A model generated the notes under the pieces. That model worked only from the letters and a program-made list of their open reading frames with translations. It did no database searches and was not told the DNA's origin. Of a stretch of DNA of 64,000 bases, positions 25,021 to 33,669 are shown piece by piece. Source of the DNA: Planctomycetales bacterium (GTDB taxonomy: Bacteria; Planctomycetota; Planctomycetia; Isosphaerales; Isosphaeraceae); assembly GCA_027452145.1 (NCBI GenBank), contig DAIDHB010000287.1, positions 1 to 64,000 on the forward strand. The letters are read 5' to 3'. The position numbers and the translations under genes were made by a program. Position 1 is the first letter of the stretch; each line of letters starts with the position of its first letter.

Positions 25021-26541
25021 ATGTGGCCCTTTGGTGATCGCGACGAGGAGCCGCCGGCCCCGGGCGTCCAGGACCGCGTGGAGAGCGGCATCCCGAGGCT
25101 GGACTACATCCTCAAGGGGGGATTCCTCAAGGGGGGCACCTACATCGTGCTGGGGCCCCCCGGCGGCGGCAAGACCATCATGGGCAACCAGTTCTGCTTC
25201 AACCACGTCGCCGCCACCGACGGGCGCTGCGTCTACCTGACGCTCCTGGTCGAGTCGGTTGCCAAGATGCTCCGCCACCTGGCGCCGCTGGAGTTCTTCC
25301 ACCCCGAGGTCATCCCCGAACGGATCTCCTACGTCAGCGGATACCAGGCGCTGCGGTCCGACGGCCTGGACGGGCTGCTGGCCTTGATCCGCGACACCCT
25401 GCGAGAGCGCCGGGCGACTCTGTTTGTCATCGACGGCGTGGAGAGTCTGCGCCAGCTCGCCCCGGGCGAGCAGCGGGTCAAGGAGTTCGTCCACGAGCTC
25501 CAGGCGTTCACCGCGATGCTCGGCTGCACGACCCTGCTGATGTCCTTCAAGGATCCCAGTTACGCCTTCACCGAGAACGCCGTGGTCGACGGGATCATCG
25601 AGTTGAGCGACGGCCTGGTCGGGCCCCGCGCCGTGCGCGAGCTGACCGTACACAAGTTCCGCGGCAGCGACTACCTGCGGGGCAAGCACGAGGTCGAGAT
25701 CAACGACCGGGGCATCGTCGTCCACCCCCGCACCGAGATCCAGTTCGACAGGCCGCCGGGCCGGGCCACCGAGATGCGCATCCGCATGCCCTTCGGCGTC
25801 GTCGGGCTGGATGCGATGCTCTCGGGCGGGCTGCCGTCGGGCTCGACCACGGCGCTTCTGGGGGCGCCCGGGTCCGGCAAGACACTGCTGGGGCTGTCGT
25901 ACCTGGTCGAGGGGGCACGGCAGGGCCAGCGCGGGATCTACTTCGGCTTCTACGAGCCGCCGCCGCGCCTGATCGAGAAGGCCGGGCAGGTCGGGATCGA
26001 GCTGGAGAAGTTCGTCAACGCGGGCATGATCGACATCCGCTGGCAGCCGCCGCTGGAGCACATGCTCGACTCGCTGGCCGAGCAGCTCCTGGAGACGATC
26101 AAGGCGGACGAGGATTCCCGACGCCGGCTGTTCATCGACGGGATCGAGGGCTTCCGCGCCGCCTCGGTGTACCCGGACCGGATGCCCCGGTTCCTGTCGG
26201 CCTTCGGCAACCAGCTCCGGACCTACGACGTGACCGCGGTGGTCTCCGAGGAGCTGCCGCTGTTCCGCCCCGAGATTGACATGCCCAACCCGGAGCTGGC
26301 CAACGTGGTCGAGACCGTGATCATGCTCCGCTACGTCGAGCTGCGGTCGCAGTTGTATCGGCTCGTCTCGATCATGAAGATGCGCGAGAGCGCCTACGAC
26401 ACGTCGATCCGCGAGTTCCGGATCACCGAGCGCGGGCTGGCCGTGGCGGAGTCGTTCGCCAGCGCCGAGGCGATCCTCACCGGGCACGGGCGGAGCGTCG
26501 CTTCGGCTTCGGCGGAGGTCAACCGGGGGGAGGTGTCATGA
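25021..26541 (+). CDS. Double-domain KaiC-like ATPase
   Basis: This protein is 506 residues from the ATG at 25021, which is 8 bases after GGAGG; the ATG at 25015 is only 2 bases away from it. There are two RecA/KaiC domains. Domain 1 has GPPGGGKT (45-52), Walker B LFVIDG (about 134-139) and a single Glu (LLVESVAK, residue 78) where KaiC has paired catalytic Glu. Domain 2 has GAPGSGKT (281-288), FYEPP (Glu312) and Walker B LFIDGIEGF. The spacing resembles circadian KaiC (519 residues). The C-terminal autophosphorylation Ser/Thr pair is not evident; the matching area reads RESAYDTSIREF. KaiA and KaiB genes are absent. It is probably a signalling ATPase that works with the flanking kinase and receiver. 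Confidence 0.9.
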   Translation: MWPFGDRDEEPPAPGVQDRVESGIPRLDYILKGGFLKGGTYIVLGPPGGGKTIMGNQFCFNHVAATDGRCVYLTLLVESVAKMLRHLAPLEFFHPEVIPERISYVSGYQALRSDGLDGLLALIRDTLRERRATLFVIDGVESLRQLAPGEQRVKEFVHELQAFTAMLGCTTLLMSFKDPSYAFTENAVVDGIIELSDGLVGPRAVRELTVHKFRGSDYLRGKHEVEINDRGIVVHPRTEIQFDRPPGRATEMRIRMPFGVVGLDAMLSGGLPSGSTTALLGAPGSGKTLLGLSYLVEGARQGQRGIYFGFYEPPPRLIEKAGQVGIELEKFVNAGMIDIRWQPPLEHMLDSLAEQLLETIKADEDSRRRLFIDGIEGFRAASVYPDRMPRFLSAFGNQLRTYDVTAVVSEELPLFRPEIDMPNPELANVVETVIMLRYVELRSQLYRLVSIMKMRESAYDTSIREFRITERGLAVAESFASAEAILTGHGRSVASASAEVNRGEVS

Positions 26542-26918
26542 AGACGATCCTCGTGGCGGACGACGAGTTCGACATGACCGGCCTGTTGCGGGCGATCCTG
26601 GAAGGGGAAGGCTACCGGGTCACGACGTGCACCAACGGCCGCCAGGCGATCGAGCGCCTGACATCATCGAGGCCGGACCTGGTCCTGATGGACGTGATGA
26701 TGCCCGTGATGAGCGGCCTGGAGGTCCTGGGCCGGATGCGGCAGACGCCGGGGCTGGGCGGAGTGCCCGTGGTCCTGATGAGCGCCGTGGCCATGCGGGT
26801 GAAACGCGAGGAACACGGCTGGCAGGCGTTCCTGAGCAAGCCGTTCGGCCTGGAGGAGCTGATCGCGCTGGTCGAGCGACTGATCGGGCCCGCGGCGCCG
26901 GGCGGCGGCGAGGGATGA
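26538..26918 (+). CDS. Single-domain response regulator (CheY-like receiver)
   Basis: This 126-residue receiver has acidic pocket Asp8-Asp9, phospho-acceptor Asp52 (LVLMDVMMP), Ser82 and Lys101 (FLSKPFG), the complete set. There is no output domain, so it works by protein-protein contact. Its ATG overlaps the KaiC stop (ATGA), and GGAGG lies 4 bases before it, so translation is probably coupled. The likely phosphodonor is the histidine kinase encoded two genes upstream. The C-terminal few residues (PAAPGGGEG) are flexible. Confidence 0.92.
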   Translation: MKTILVADDEFDMTGLLRAILEGEGYRVTTCTNGRQAIERLTSSRPDLVLMDVMMPVMSGLEVLGRMRQTPGLGGVPVVLMSAVAMRVKREEHGWQAFLSKPFGLEELIALVERLIGPAAPGGGEG

Positions 26919-27056
26919 TTGCGCACCATCCGTGTGTTCGGTGGATTCTGTGGTTCCGGAACTCGTCGGCGAAGGCTGTGGACAAGGCGTGCAAGCAAGC
27001 ACGTGCCGGACCGCGAAACGGAGCGATCGCGAGCCCGGCGCATGCGTGGAGCAATC

Positions 27057-27854
27057 TCAGTACTTGGCCAGATCCTGAGGGTGGGGATCACCGTGGACCC
27101 GCCTGGTGAGATCGGCGGCTCCATCGAGCATCATCTTGAGCTCACTGTTGACGGCGATGAACTGCCAGCCTTCCTTCGCGCGGCGGATGGCGTCGTCGGG
27201 GGAGAAGACGTGCAATCCGCAGGGAACCCCCTGGCGCTTCGCGGCCTCGCGGATGCGGGTCAGGGTGGCCTCGAACGTCTCCTTGTCGGCGAAGGTCCCG
27301 TCGGCCGACCTCATCGACCACGTCAGGTCGTTCGGCCCGACGAAGATGGCGTCGATACCGGGGACGGCGTAGATCTCGTCGGCCCGGTTCACCGCGTCGA
27401 TGTGCTCGGTCTGGATCACGACGAGGATCTCGTCGTCGGCCTTTCGGTAATACTGGTCGGACGTGGTGCCGAAATTGATGGCATGCATGCCGCCGCCGAT
27501 CGAGCGATTGCCGCGGGGCGGGTACTTGCAGGCGGCGACGATGGAGCGGGCCTCGTCGGCGTCCATGACCATGGGGGCGACGATGCCCATGGCGCCCGAG
27601 TCGAGCACCATCTTGATGTATTCGTGCTTGCCGGTGGGGACGCGGGCGAGTGGGACGCAGCCGGCATCGGCGATCGCGGCGAACATGTAGGCCGCGGTCT
27701 CGATGTCGGTGTGGGTGTGCTCCATGTCGACGGTCAGCCAGGGAAGGCCGACGCGGGCCATGAACCGGGCGGCGGCCACGCTGCCGAGCGTGAGCCAGGT
27801 GCCGAACTGGGGCTTGCCGGCGCGGAGCGCCCGCTTGACTGGATTCTCTTTCAA
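27057..27854 (-). CDS. HpcH/HpaI-family aldolase
   Basis: The product is 265 residues from a TTG start at 27854 (a GGGGA precedes it by 6 bases). The frame is open further upstream, but the family begins near here with [18 protein letters not shown]. Motifs are typical of class II HpaI aldolases: Asp-Met-Glu-His in [11 protein letters not shown], metal ligands Glu ([10 protein letters not shown]) and Asp (VGPNDLTWS), and Arg in LARVPTG. Such enzymes cleave or form 2-keto-3-deoxy-sugar acids or 4-hydroxy-2-oxo acids using a divalent metal. The substrate cannot be told. It stands alone on the - strand between the receiver gene and the lipid-transport set. Confidence 0.88.
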   Translation of the reverse strand: MKENPVKRALRAGKPQFGTWLTLGSVAAARFMARVGLPWLTVDMEHTHTDIETAAYMFAAIADAGCVPLARVPTGKHEYIKMVLDSGAMGIVAPMVMDADEARSIVAACKYPPRGNRSIGGGMHAINFGTTSDQYYRKADDEILVVIQTEHIDAVNRADEIYAVPGIDAIFVGPNDLTWSMRSADGTFADKETFEATLTRIREAAKRQGVPCGLHVFSPDDAIRRAKEGWQFIAVNSELKMMLDGAADLTRRVHGDPHPQDLAKY

Positions 27855-28255
27855 GGGAGTTCCCCGACGTCGTTGTGCGGTTGGATCGATCGATCCCGCG
27901 GGAGTTTGGGGCTTCCGGCGGACCAGGATGAGGACACGCCCGGCGTGGGGATCGGGAGGGCGAGCCTCCCGGCGAGCCGGGATGTGGGGGCAGCCTCGCG
28001 GATTTCCGGCATCTCTCGCGAAGATCGTTGGCCCGCGGATCCCGCGGGCGGCCACGAGGCTCTCGTCCGAGTTTCGCACGTCGAGGCCGGCCGGGCAAGA
28101 CCGCGGGCGGCCTGGCCCGTACCGCGTGGCGAGATTGGGATTGCTCGACCTGGCAGGTTCGACTAAAGTCCGCGCCGTTTGTGGACGAGGGGAGCCCGGC
28201 GCAGGGAGCGCAGGGCGGGGATCCTGCGTCCTCGATGAACCAGGGAAGGGGATCC
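27855..28255. promoter_or_regulatory. Divergent intergenic region with one repeat fragment
   Basis: This stretch separates the aldolase and the lipoprotein-MlaE-MlaD genes, so promoters for both are expected. The only distinct feature is a 28-base family A fragment (27952-27979). Open frames that cross the region have no recognisable product. No clear -35/-10 pair was found. Confidence 0.4.
27952..27979. repeat. Fragment of palindromic intergenic repeat (family A)
   Basis: This 28-base segment is identical to 7353-7380 and contains the self-complementary GGGAGGGCGAGCCTCCC. The outer arms of the full element are missing, so this is a partial or eroded copy. Confidence 0.65.
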
Positions 28256-28888
28256 GTGACGACCCGCCGACCGCTCATTGCAGCGTTGGTGGCCGGGATG
28301 ATGCTGGGTTGCTGGGGGTGCGGACTGGCGCCGCACAGCTTCCGCAAGATCCAGCATCCCGCGCCCCTGGTGCGGGCCCGCTCGGTGGGCCTGGGGGACC
28401 GCGAGCCCGACTCGCAGGTCGTGCCCGCGCTGATCGGCCGCCTCGACGACGAGGATCCGGTGGTCCGGATGGCCGCTCATGAGGAATTGCGCCAGCGAAC
28501 CGGGCAGGACTTCGGCTATGTCGCCTGGTCCAGCCCCGAGGAGCGTGCCCAGGCCGTCGGCCGGTGGCGGACCTGGCTGACGGGCCCGCCCATGCCGGCC
28601 GGCTCGCTCCAGTCGCCCCAGATGGCGATGGCCCCCGTGGCGATGTCGCCCCAGGCGACGAGGAGACAGATGCGCCGTCAACGGCGTCGACGGCCCCAGC
28701 CGCCCCCACAAATGGTGGCGATGCCGCCGGCGGAGGGTTCGCCCCAGGGATCTCCGGTCATGGGCGGGGCGATCCCGATGCCCCGGCCGGTCGCGGTGCC
28801 GTCCGGCCCGCAGGCGCAACCGCAACCGCAACCGCAGTCGCAGGCGCCGGCCCTGGTGCCACCGAGCACGGAGGGAGCCCCTCAATGA
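28256..28888 (+). CDS. Putative lipoprotein with HEAT-like repeat
   Basis: This protein is 210 residues from GTG at 28256 with AAGGGG just upstream; an ATG at 28235 is the alternative. The N-terminal signal ends in a lipobox-like MMLGCWGCG. Residues about 35-75 ([17 protein letters not shown], then [25 protein letters not shown]) form a HEAT-like helical repeat. A Pro/Gln/Met-rich tail with QPQPQPQPQ follows. Function is unknown. The stop overlaps the MlaE start (ATGA), which ties it to lipid transport; an outer-membrane or periplasmic accessory of the Mla set is plausible, but only by position. Confidence 0.65.
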   Translation: MTTRRPLIAALVAGMMLGCWGCGLAPHSFRKIQHPAPLVRARSVGLGDREPDSQVVPALIGRLDDEDPVVRMAAHEELRQRTGQDFGYVAWSSPEERAQAVGRWRTWLTGPPMPAGSLQSPQMAMAPVAMSPQATRRQMRRQRRRRPQPPPQMVAMPPAEGSPQGSPVMGGAIPMPRPVAVPSGPQAQPQPQPQSQAPALVPPSTEGAPQ

Positions 28889-29802
28889 GTACCGCAGCGG
28901 ACGCAGGCCCGGCGACGCCCGCCCTGATCCGGCCGATCGGCTGGATGGGGCGGTTCGTCCTGTCGGTAACGTCGTACGTGGGAGGCGTTGCCCTGCTGGC
29001 CCTGGGCGCCGCGGGACGCCCGCTGGCCGCCCGCCCCCGCGACGAGGCGGCGCACAAGCTGCCCGGATTTATCCTGACGATGTCCCGCCAGATCTACTGG
29101 ATGCTGGTCGTGGGCATCCCGCTGGTCGGGCTGGTGCACGTGGCGATGGGGTCGTTCCTGTCGATGCAGGCGTACTACGGCAGCACGTTCATCGACGGCA
29201 CCGGGGCGGTGGTGGGCGTCGGACTGCTGCGCAACCTCGGCGGCCTGATGTCGGGCATCGTGCTGTCCGGGATCCTGGCGGCGCGGATGATCCCCGAGCT
29301 GCGTCGGCTGGCGCGGCACCCCGAGCCCGGCGACGACGGTCCGCTGCCGGTCGCGGTTCGCCTGGCCGGCCCCCGGATCGCCGCGGCGGGGGTCGCCTGC
29401 CTGCTGCTGAGCCTCTGGGGGATCGCCGTCGGCACGGTCGTCGGCTGGCAGGCGGCGGTGTCGATGATGGGGCTGCCCACCGAGATGTTCTTCATGATGA
29501 TGTTCAAGATGATCTGGTTCCGCGACGTGGTGGGCCTGGTGGTCAAGGGGATGCTGTTCGGGATGATCCCGGCGGCCGTCTGCTGCCACGAGGCGCTGCG
29601 GCCGAGCTTCCGCGAGGAGGCCGCGGCCCGCCGTCACGCGGCGATGCACGCCGACGCCGGGGCGCCGCTGGCGACTCCGGTGTTCCGCGCGACCTGCCTC
29701 GGCATCGTGGCGATCCTTCTGGTGAACATGAGCTGGTTCATGCTGGTCTATCACGCGGTCCCGTTCTACGGCCCGACGCTCCTGAAGCCGCCGTCCCCGT
29801 GA
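28885..29802 (+). CDS. mlaE: MlaE/YrbE-type ABC transporter permease
   Basis: This 305-residue integral membrane protein has GGAGGGA about 9 bases before its ATG. It has five to six membrane segments. MlaE features include the LVGLVHVAMGSFLSMQAYYG segment, then LRNLGGLMSGIVLSGILAARM near the middle and WFRDVVGLVVKGMLFGMIPA in the coupling-helix area. MlaE permeases move phospholipids between membranes together with an MlaF ATPase and an MCE (MlaD) protein. MlaD is 109 bp downstream. No MlaF ATPase gene is adjacent, so it must be encoded elsewhere. A short tail after about residue 250 adds a final membrane segment. Confidence 0.88.
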   Translation: MSTAADAGPATPALIRPIGWMGRFVLSVTSYVGGVALLALGAAGRPLAARPRDEAAHKLPGFILTMSRQIYWMLVVGIPLVGLVHVAMGSFLSMQAYYGSTFIDGTGAVVGVGLLRNLGGLMSGIVLSGILAARMIPELRRLARHPEPGDDGPLPVAVRLAGPRIAAAGVACLLLSLWGIAVGTVVGWQAAVSMMGLPTEMFFMMMFKMIWFRDVVGLVVKGMLFGMIPAAVCCHEALRPSFREEAAARRHAAMHADAGAPLATPVFRATCLGIVAILLVNMSWFMLVYHAVPFYGPTLLKPPSP

Positions 29803-29812
29803 GAAGCCTGGA

Positions 29813-29867
29813 GTCGTGTCGCGTCGCGTCGAGACGAGACGAGATGAGATGAGTCGGTTCGGTTCGG
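29813..29867. repeat. Pentanucleotide microsatellite-like tract
   Basis: Eleven consecutive 5-mers run as GTCGT, GTCGC (twice), GTCGA, GACGA (twice), GATGA (twice), GTCGG and TTCGG (twice). The tract sits between the mlaE stop and the MlaD ribosome site. It could vary in length by slippage and so alter the leader, but this is only inference. Confidence 0.6.
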
Positions 29868-29911
29868 CCGGCGCCGGGACGCGGCGGGCCGGTCCCCGGG
29901 AGGTAGTTAAG

Positions 29912-31201
29912 ATGCACGCCCGCTTTTCGGCCCGCGAGGTCTGGGTCGGCCTCGTCGTGATCGTGGCCATCGGCGCCCTGATCTCCCTGGTCGGCCTGGC
30001 CAGCGACGGGCCCGGTTTCCTCTCGCCGCAGCAGACGATCAACGTGGTCTTCCGCGACGCGCAGGGAATCCGGGTCGGCAGCCCCGTGCGGGTCGCCGGG
30101 CTGGATACCGGCAGCGTGGTCGACACCGACATGGTCGAGGTCGAGGGGATGCTGCGGGCCCGGGTGCGGATCTCCCTGCCGGCGAAGCTGGTCAAGATGC
30201 TCCGCCAGGACGTGAAAGTCACGGTCGCGCCGGCCCTGACCGGCATGAGCCACATCAACATCGTCTCGACGGGGCGATCGGGCGTGCCGCTGGTCGCCGG
30301 GCAGACGATCAGCGGAGTGGAGACGTCGTTCTTCGACCCGATCATCGAGCAGGTCGGGCTGGGGCCCGTGGAGCGCAACGACATCCGCCACATGATCGCC
30401 GAGATCCGCCAGACGGTCGACTCGGCCGGCCCGCGGGTGCGGCAGGTCCTGGCATCACTCGAGGACACCACGGCGAACGTGAGGGAGCTGAGCGAGTCGG
30501 TCCGGCCGGCCATCGAGGGGACGGTCGCCGAGATCCACGAGCTGGCGAGGCGGATCCGGGTCAACTCGCCCCGCCTGGAGTCGACCCTCGCCCACGTCGA
30601 CGCGATCACCGGGCAGGTGCAGGGGATCGTGACCGAGAATCGCGAGAACATGCGGCAGTCGATGTCCTCAGTGCGGGACCTGACGGCCTCGGTGCAGGAC
30701 ATCGTGAGCAAGGACCGCGTGCGGGTCGAGCGGCTGCTTGACGGGCTGGACGAGCTGCGTGCGCGCGGGGCGCGGGTGCTCTACCAGGCCGAGCAGGTCG
30801 CCACGCAGGTCGCCGGCATCCTGGTGCGGGGCCGGACCGACATCCAGCGGGCGATCACGAACATCCGCGACGCCACCGACTGGGGCAACAAGCTGGTGCA
30901 GAAGATCTTCGCCAACCCGTTCGTGCTCAGCCCGTTCTACAAGCCGAGCCGCGAGGACATCCGGGTCGAGGGGGCCTATGATACCGCGCTGATGTTCACC
31001 CACGGTGCCGAGGCGCTCCAGGACGCGGTCAAGACGCTCGAGGCCATGCAGGCGATGCCGGCAACGCCCGATCAGCAGCGGGACATCCAGCAGCTCCGGC
31101 AGAAGGTGCTGGTTTTGACCGAGCAGCTCGGTTCGACATCGCAGCGGCTGGCCGAGTCGCTCAAGCAGCCCGTGGGACGCGAACGGGTGCGCCGGCAATG
31201 A
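29912..31201 (+). CDS. mlaD: MlaD-like MCE-domain lipid-transport protein
   Basis: This 429-residue protein uses the ATG at 29912, 8 bases after GGGAGG. It has an N-terminal membrane anchor (about 9-30) and an MCE domain (about 40-135: INVVFRDAQGIRVGSPVRVAG, LDTGSVV, then HINIVSTGRSG). A long helical, coiled-coil region (about 160-320) follows with repeated VRDLTASVQDIV-like heptads, and a C-terminal helical part. Such proteins are substrate-binding and channel subunits of Mla/Mce phospholipid transport, spanning the periplasm. It follows mlaE. E. coli MlaD has only 183 residues; the long coiled coil is more like the PqiB/YebT or actinobacterial Mce type. Confidence 0.88.
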   Translation: MHARFSAREVWVGLVVIVAIGALISLVGLASDGPGFLSPQQTINVVFRDAQGIRVGSPVRVAGLDTGSVVDTDMVEVEGMLRARVRISLPAKLVKMLRQDVKVTVAPALTGMSHINIVSTGRSGVPLVAGQTISGVETSFFDPIIEQVGLGPVERNDIRHMIAEIRQTVDSAGPRVRQVLASLEDTTANVRELSESVRPAIEGTVAEIHELARRIRVNSPRLESTLAHVDAITGQVQGIVTENRENMRQSMSSVRDLTASVQDIVSKDRVRVERLLDGLDELRARGARVLYQAEQVATQVAGILVRGRTDIQRAITNIRDATDWGNKLVQKIFANPFVLSPFYKPSREDIRVEGAYDTALMFTHGAEALQDAVKTLEAMQAMPATPDQQRDIQQLRQKVLVLTEQLGSTSQRLAESLKQPVGRERVRRQ

Positions 31202-31242
31202 CGAGGGCGTAGACCGGGAGGCCCTACCTTCGTGCCTTTGAT

Positions 31243-31270
31243 TAAACTCGCTCCAGATTCCGGCCGATAC
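31243..31270 (+). promoter_or_regulatory. Sigma-28 (FliA)-like promoter before the FlgM-like gene
   Basis: TAAA (31243-31246) is followed 16 bases later by GCCGATAC (31263-31270). This is close to the FliA consensus TAAA-N15-GCCGATAA. It lies 182 bases before the FlgM-like gene. The match plus the gene's identity make a flagellar-regulon promoter credible, though the spacer is one base longer than ideal. Confidence 0.5.
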
Positions 31271-31451
31271 TTATTGCTGTTGAGGCCCGATACGGGCATC
31301 ACGGCGTGAGCGGAGACCGGAGCGGGACGCCCGAAAGAAGGGGCCGAAAGGCCGCTGGGCTCCCGGGGGGCCTCCGTGGGTACCGAGACAGACATCTCAT
31401 GGTTCTGCCGGCGGCGGAGCCGACGGCCAATGCACCCGATTGGGAGGCGCG

Positions 31452-31736
31452 ATGGAAATCTACGGCGCTGGGGGAACACAGGGCCCTCAACCCATTTACC
31501 CGCGACTGGCCGCGTTTAGCGTCGAGGCCGGCCACACGGTGCACTCCAGTGCCCCGCGTGACCATGTCGAGATCTCGCCCCTGGGCCAGATGCTCGACGG
31601 GATCGGCCAGTTGCCCGAGATCCGCCACGAGCGGGTCGACGAGATCCGCCGGCAGATTGCGGCCGGATCGTACGAGACCCCGGAAAAGCTCGAGCTGGCC
31701 CTCGACCGCCTGCTCGACGAGTTCCGCGGTTGGTGA
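31452..31736 (+). CDS. FlgM-like anti-sigma-28 factor
   Basis: This 94-residue protein has GGGAGG 4 bases before its ATG. The disordered N-terminal half (PIYPRLAAFSVEAGHTVHSS) is followed by a C-terminal helical segment typical of FlgM (VEISPLGQMLDGI, then IRHERVDEIRRQIAAGSY, then EKLELALDRLLDEF). FlgM binds and inhibits the flagellar sigma factor FliA until it is exported through the hook-basal body. No other flagellar gene is in the window. The sigma-28-like promoter upstream fits the usual feedback on flgM. Confidence 0.8.
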   Translation: MEIYGAGGTQGPQPIYPRLAAFSVEAGHTVHSSAPRDHVEISPLGQMLDGIGQLPEIRHERVDEIRRQIAAGSYETPEKLELALDRLLDEFRGW

Positions 31737-32069
31737 TGTCACAATCCCGGGCGCGGGCGGCCAGGCGCCGCCCCCGCCGGCGGGCGGGCGCGAACCCGAT
31801 GTCTGGCCGGCCTGGGGCCCCGAGATGGGGCCGCCGCGCCGGCGCGTTCCAGCGAATTCCCTCGGGGAAAAACACGACCGGCGGGCGACAACGACCTTGG
31901 CAACCGGGGTGACAGCGCGGAAGAATAGGTGCGGCCGGTGCCCGCGCTTTTCCCTTCCCACGGCGGGCGGCGACGGCGGGCGCCCGACCGAGCCCGGCGG
32001 CTCGTTCCCTTCCGGTACGGCTGGCCTGCGGAGGCGCGCGGGCGCGATCCACCCGAGGAGATCTGCATC
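31737..32069. other. Leader region of gspE; no gene seen
   Basis: The stretch is GC-rich with several open frames that give only Arg/Pro-rich products. A partly A+T-rich patch occurs around 31855-31930 (GAATTCCCTCGGGGAAAAA), and promoters for gspE may lie there. No hairpin stronger than the genomic background was noted. Confidence 0.4.
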
Positions 32070-33641
32070 GTGGAGCCCACGACCGCCTCGTCACGCCCCA
32101 CCGCGGTGACGCACACCTTGCCCCATCGCCCCGCACCGGGCACCGGCCACGGGCCCGCCGAGGCTCAGCTCCCCGAGCTCTCCCCGGCCGAGGAGACCCT
32201 CATCACGGTCCTCCTCAGAAAGGGCCTGGTGACCACCGAGCAGGTCCACGCCGCCCAGGTTTACGGCAAGGAGCACAATCGCGACCTGCGGCAGGCCATC
32301 CTCGAGCTCAACCTCATCTCGCCCGAGGTTCTCAACCAGCTCGCCTTCGAGCGGCTGACCGCCCTGGCCGCCGACAACGGACAGCCCGGCACCGAGGTCG
32401 CCACGATCGCCGCCGGTCCGCTCTCCCCCGACCGGACGCAGCATCAGCGCGACGTCCGCAAGGAACTCCAGGAGAAGTCGGTCACCGCGACGCTCTCCGA
32501 GCTGGTCAATGACGTGCTCCTGCGCGCCTGCGACTGCCAGGCGACCGACATCCACTTCGACCCGCAGGAGAACGGCCTGCGGGTCCGCTACCGGATCGAC
32601 GGGCAGCTCCAGGACATCCTCTTCATCGAGCCGGCGATGGCCACTCCGGTCATCAGCCGGCTCAAGATCATGTCGAACCTCAACATCGTCGAGCGCCGGC
32701 ACTCGCAGGACGGGCGGATCACGATCCAGCAGCACAACCGCCCGCGCGACCTCCGCCTGGCGACCTTCCCGACGACCTTCGGCGAGAAAATCGTCATCCG
32801 CATCCACGAGGTGCTCACCGACGCCCAGGACTTCACCCACCTGGGCATGACCGCCGAGCAGGCCGAGACGATCGATCGCCTGATCACGCAGCCCTATGGC
32901 GCCGTGCTCGTCGCGGGGCCCGTCGGCGCCGGGAAGACCTCGACGCTCTACAACTGCCTCGAGCGGATCAACTCCCCGATGAAGAACATCATGACGATCG
33001 AGGATCCGATCGAGCATCGGATCCCGGGCGTCAACCAGGCGCAGATCACGCCCGGCGAGATGGGCTTCTCCGAGGGCCTCCGCGCGATGCTTCGCCAGGA
33101 CCCGGATGTCATCATGATCGGCGAGATCCGCGACGACGAGACTGCGCGGATCGGCATCCGCGCCGCACTCACCGGTGTCCTGGTCTTCAGCACCCTGCAC
33201 GGCTCGGACGCGCCCAGCACGATCAGCAACCTGTACAACTTCGGCATCCCCGGCTATCAGCTCTCCAGCAGCCTGCTGGCGATTGTTTCGCAGCGGCTGA
33301 TCCGGAAGGTCTGCCCCTATTGCCGCGTCAGCTACACCGCTGGCGAGAAGGAGCTGACGGCGCTGGAGCTCGACCCGGCCGAGTACGGCGACCTCAAGCT
33401 CCACCGCGGCCTGGGCTGCCCGGCCTGTTTCCAGACCGGCTACCTCGGCCGGACGGGCATCTACGAAATCATGGTCGTCGGCGAGGAGCTCCGCGACCTG
33501 ATCTTCCAGCAGATCCCCAAGGACGTCCTCCGCCGGGTGGCGATGGACCTGGGCATGCGCACGCTCAAGCACAGCGCGATCGACAAGATCCTCGAGGGCG
33601 TGACGACGCTGGAAGAGGCGTATCGGATCATCTCGTTCTGA
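32070..33641 (+). CDS. GspE/PilB-type secretion or pilus assembly ATPase
   Basis: This protein is 523 residues from GTG at 32070, 9 bases after GAGGAG. The N-terminus is a MshEN-like helical domain (about residues 35-95). The ATPase core has an N2-type domain (ATDIHFDPQENGLRVRYRIDG), Walker A GPVGAGKTS, an Asp-box (MTIEDPIEHRIPG) and Walker B MIGEIRDDETA. A zinc motif follows with CPYC and CPAC. These hexameric motors drive type II secretion or type IV pilus extension. No pilus, pilC or secretin gene is beside it, so I cannot choose between the two. The DUF1559 prepilin-like protein at 48714 is a potential client. Confidence 0.92.
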   Translation: MEPTTASSRPTAVTHTLPHRPAPGTGHGPAEAQLPELSPAEETLITVLLRKGLVTTEQVHAAQVYGKEHNRDLRQAILELNLISPEVLNQLAFERLTALAADNGQPGTEVATIAAGPLSPDRTQHQRDVRKELQEKSVTATLSELVNDVLLRACDCQATDIHFDPQENGLRVRYRIDGQLQDILFIEPAMATPVISRLKIMSNLNIVERRHSQDGRITIQQHNRPRDLRLATFPTTFGEKIVIRIHEVLTDAQDFTHLGMTAEQAETIDRLITQPYGAVLVAGPVGAGKTSTLYNCLERINSPMKNIMTIEDPIEHRIPGVNQAQITPGEMGFSEGLRAMLRQDPDVIMIGEIRDDETARIGIRAALTGVLVFSTLHGSDAPSTISNLYNFGIPGYQLSSSLLAIVSQRLIRKVCPYCRVSYTAGEKELTALELDPAEYGDLKLHRGLGCPACFQTGYLGRTGIYEIMVVGEELRDLIFQQIPKDVLRRVAMDLGMRTLKHSAIDKILEGVTTLEEAYRIISF

Positions 33642-33669
33642 TCGCCGCCACATCGAGCGGGCCCGGCCC

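Noticed and set aside
23896-26487. 863-codon - strand open frame across the kinase and KaiC genes
   Set aside because: It is the complement of two well-supported genes. Its product lacks domains and is a codon-bias shadow.
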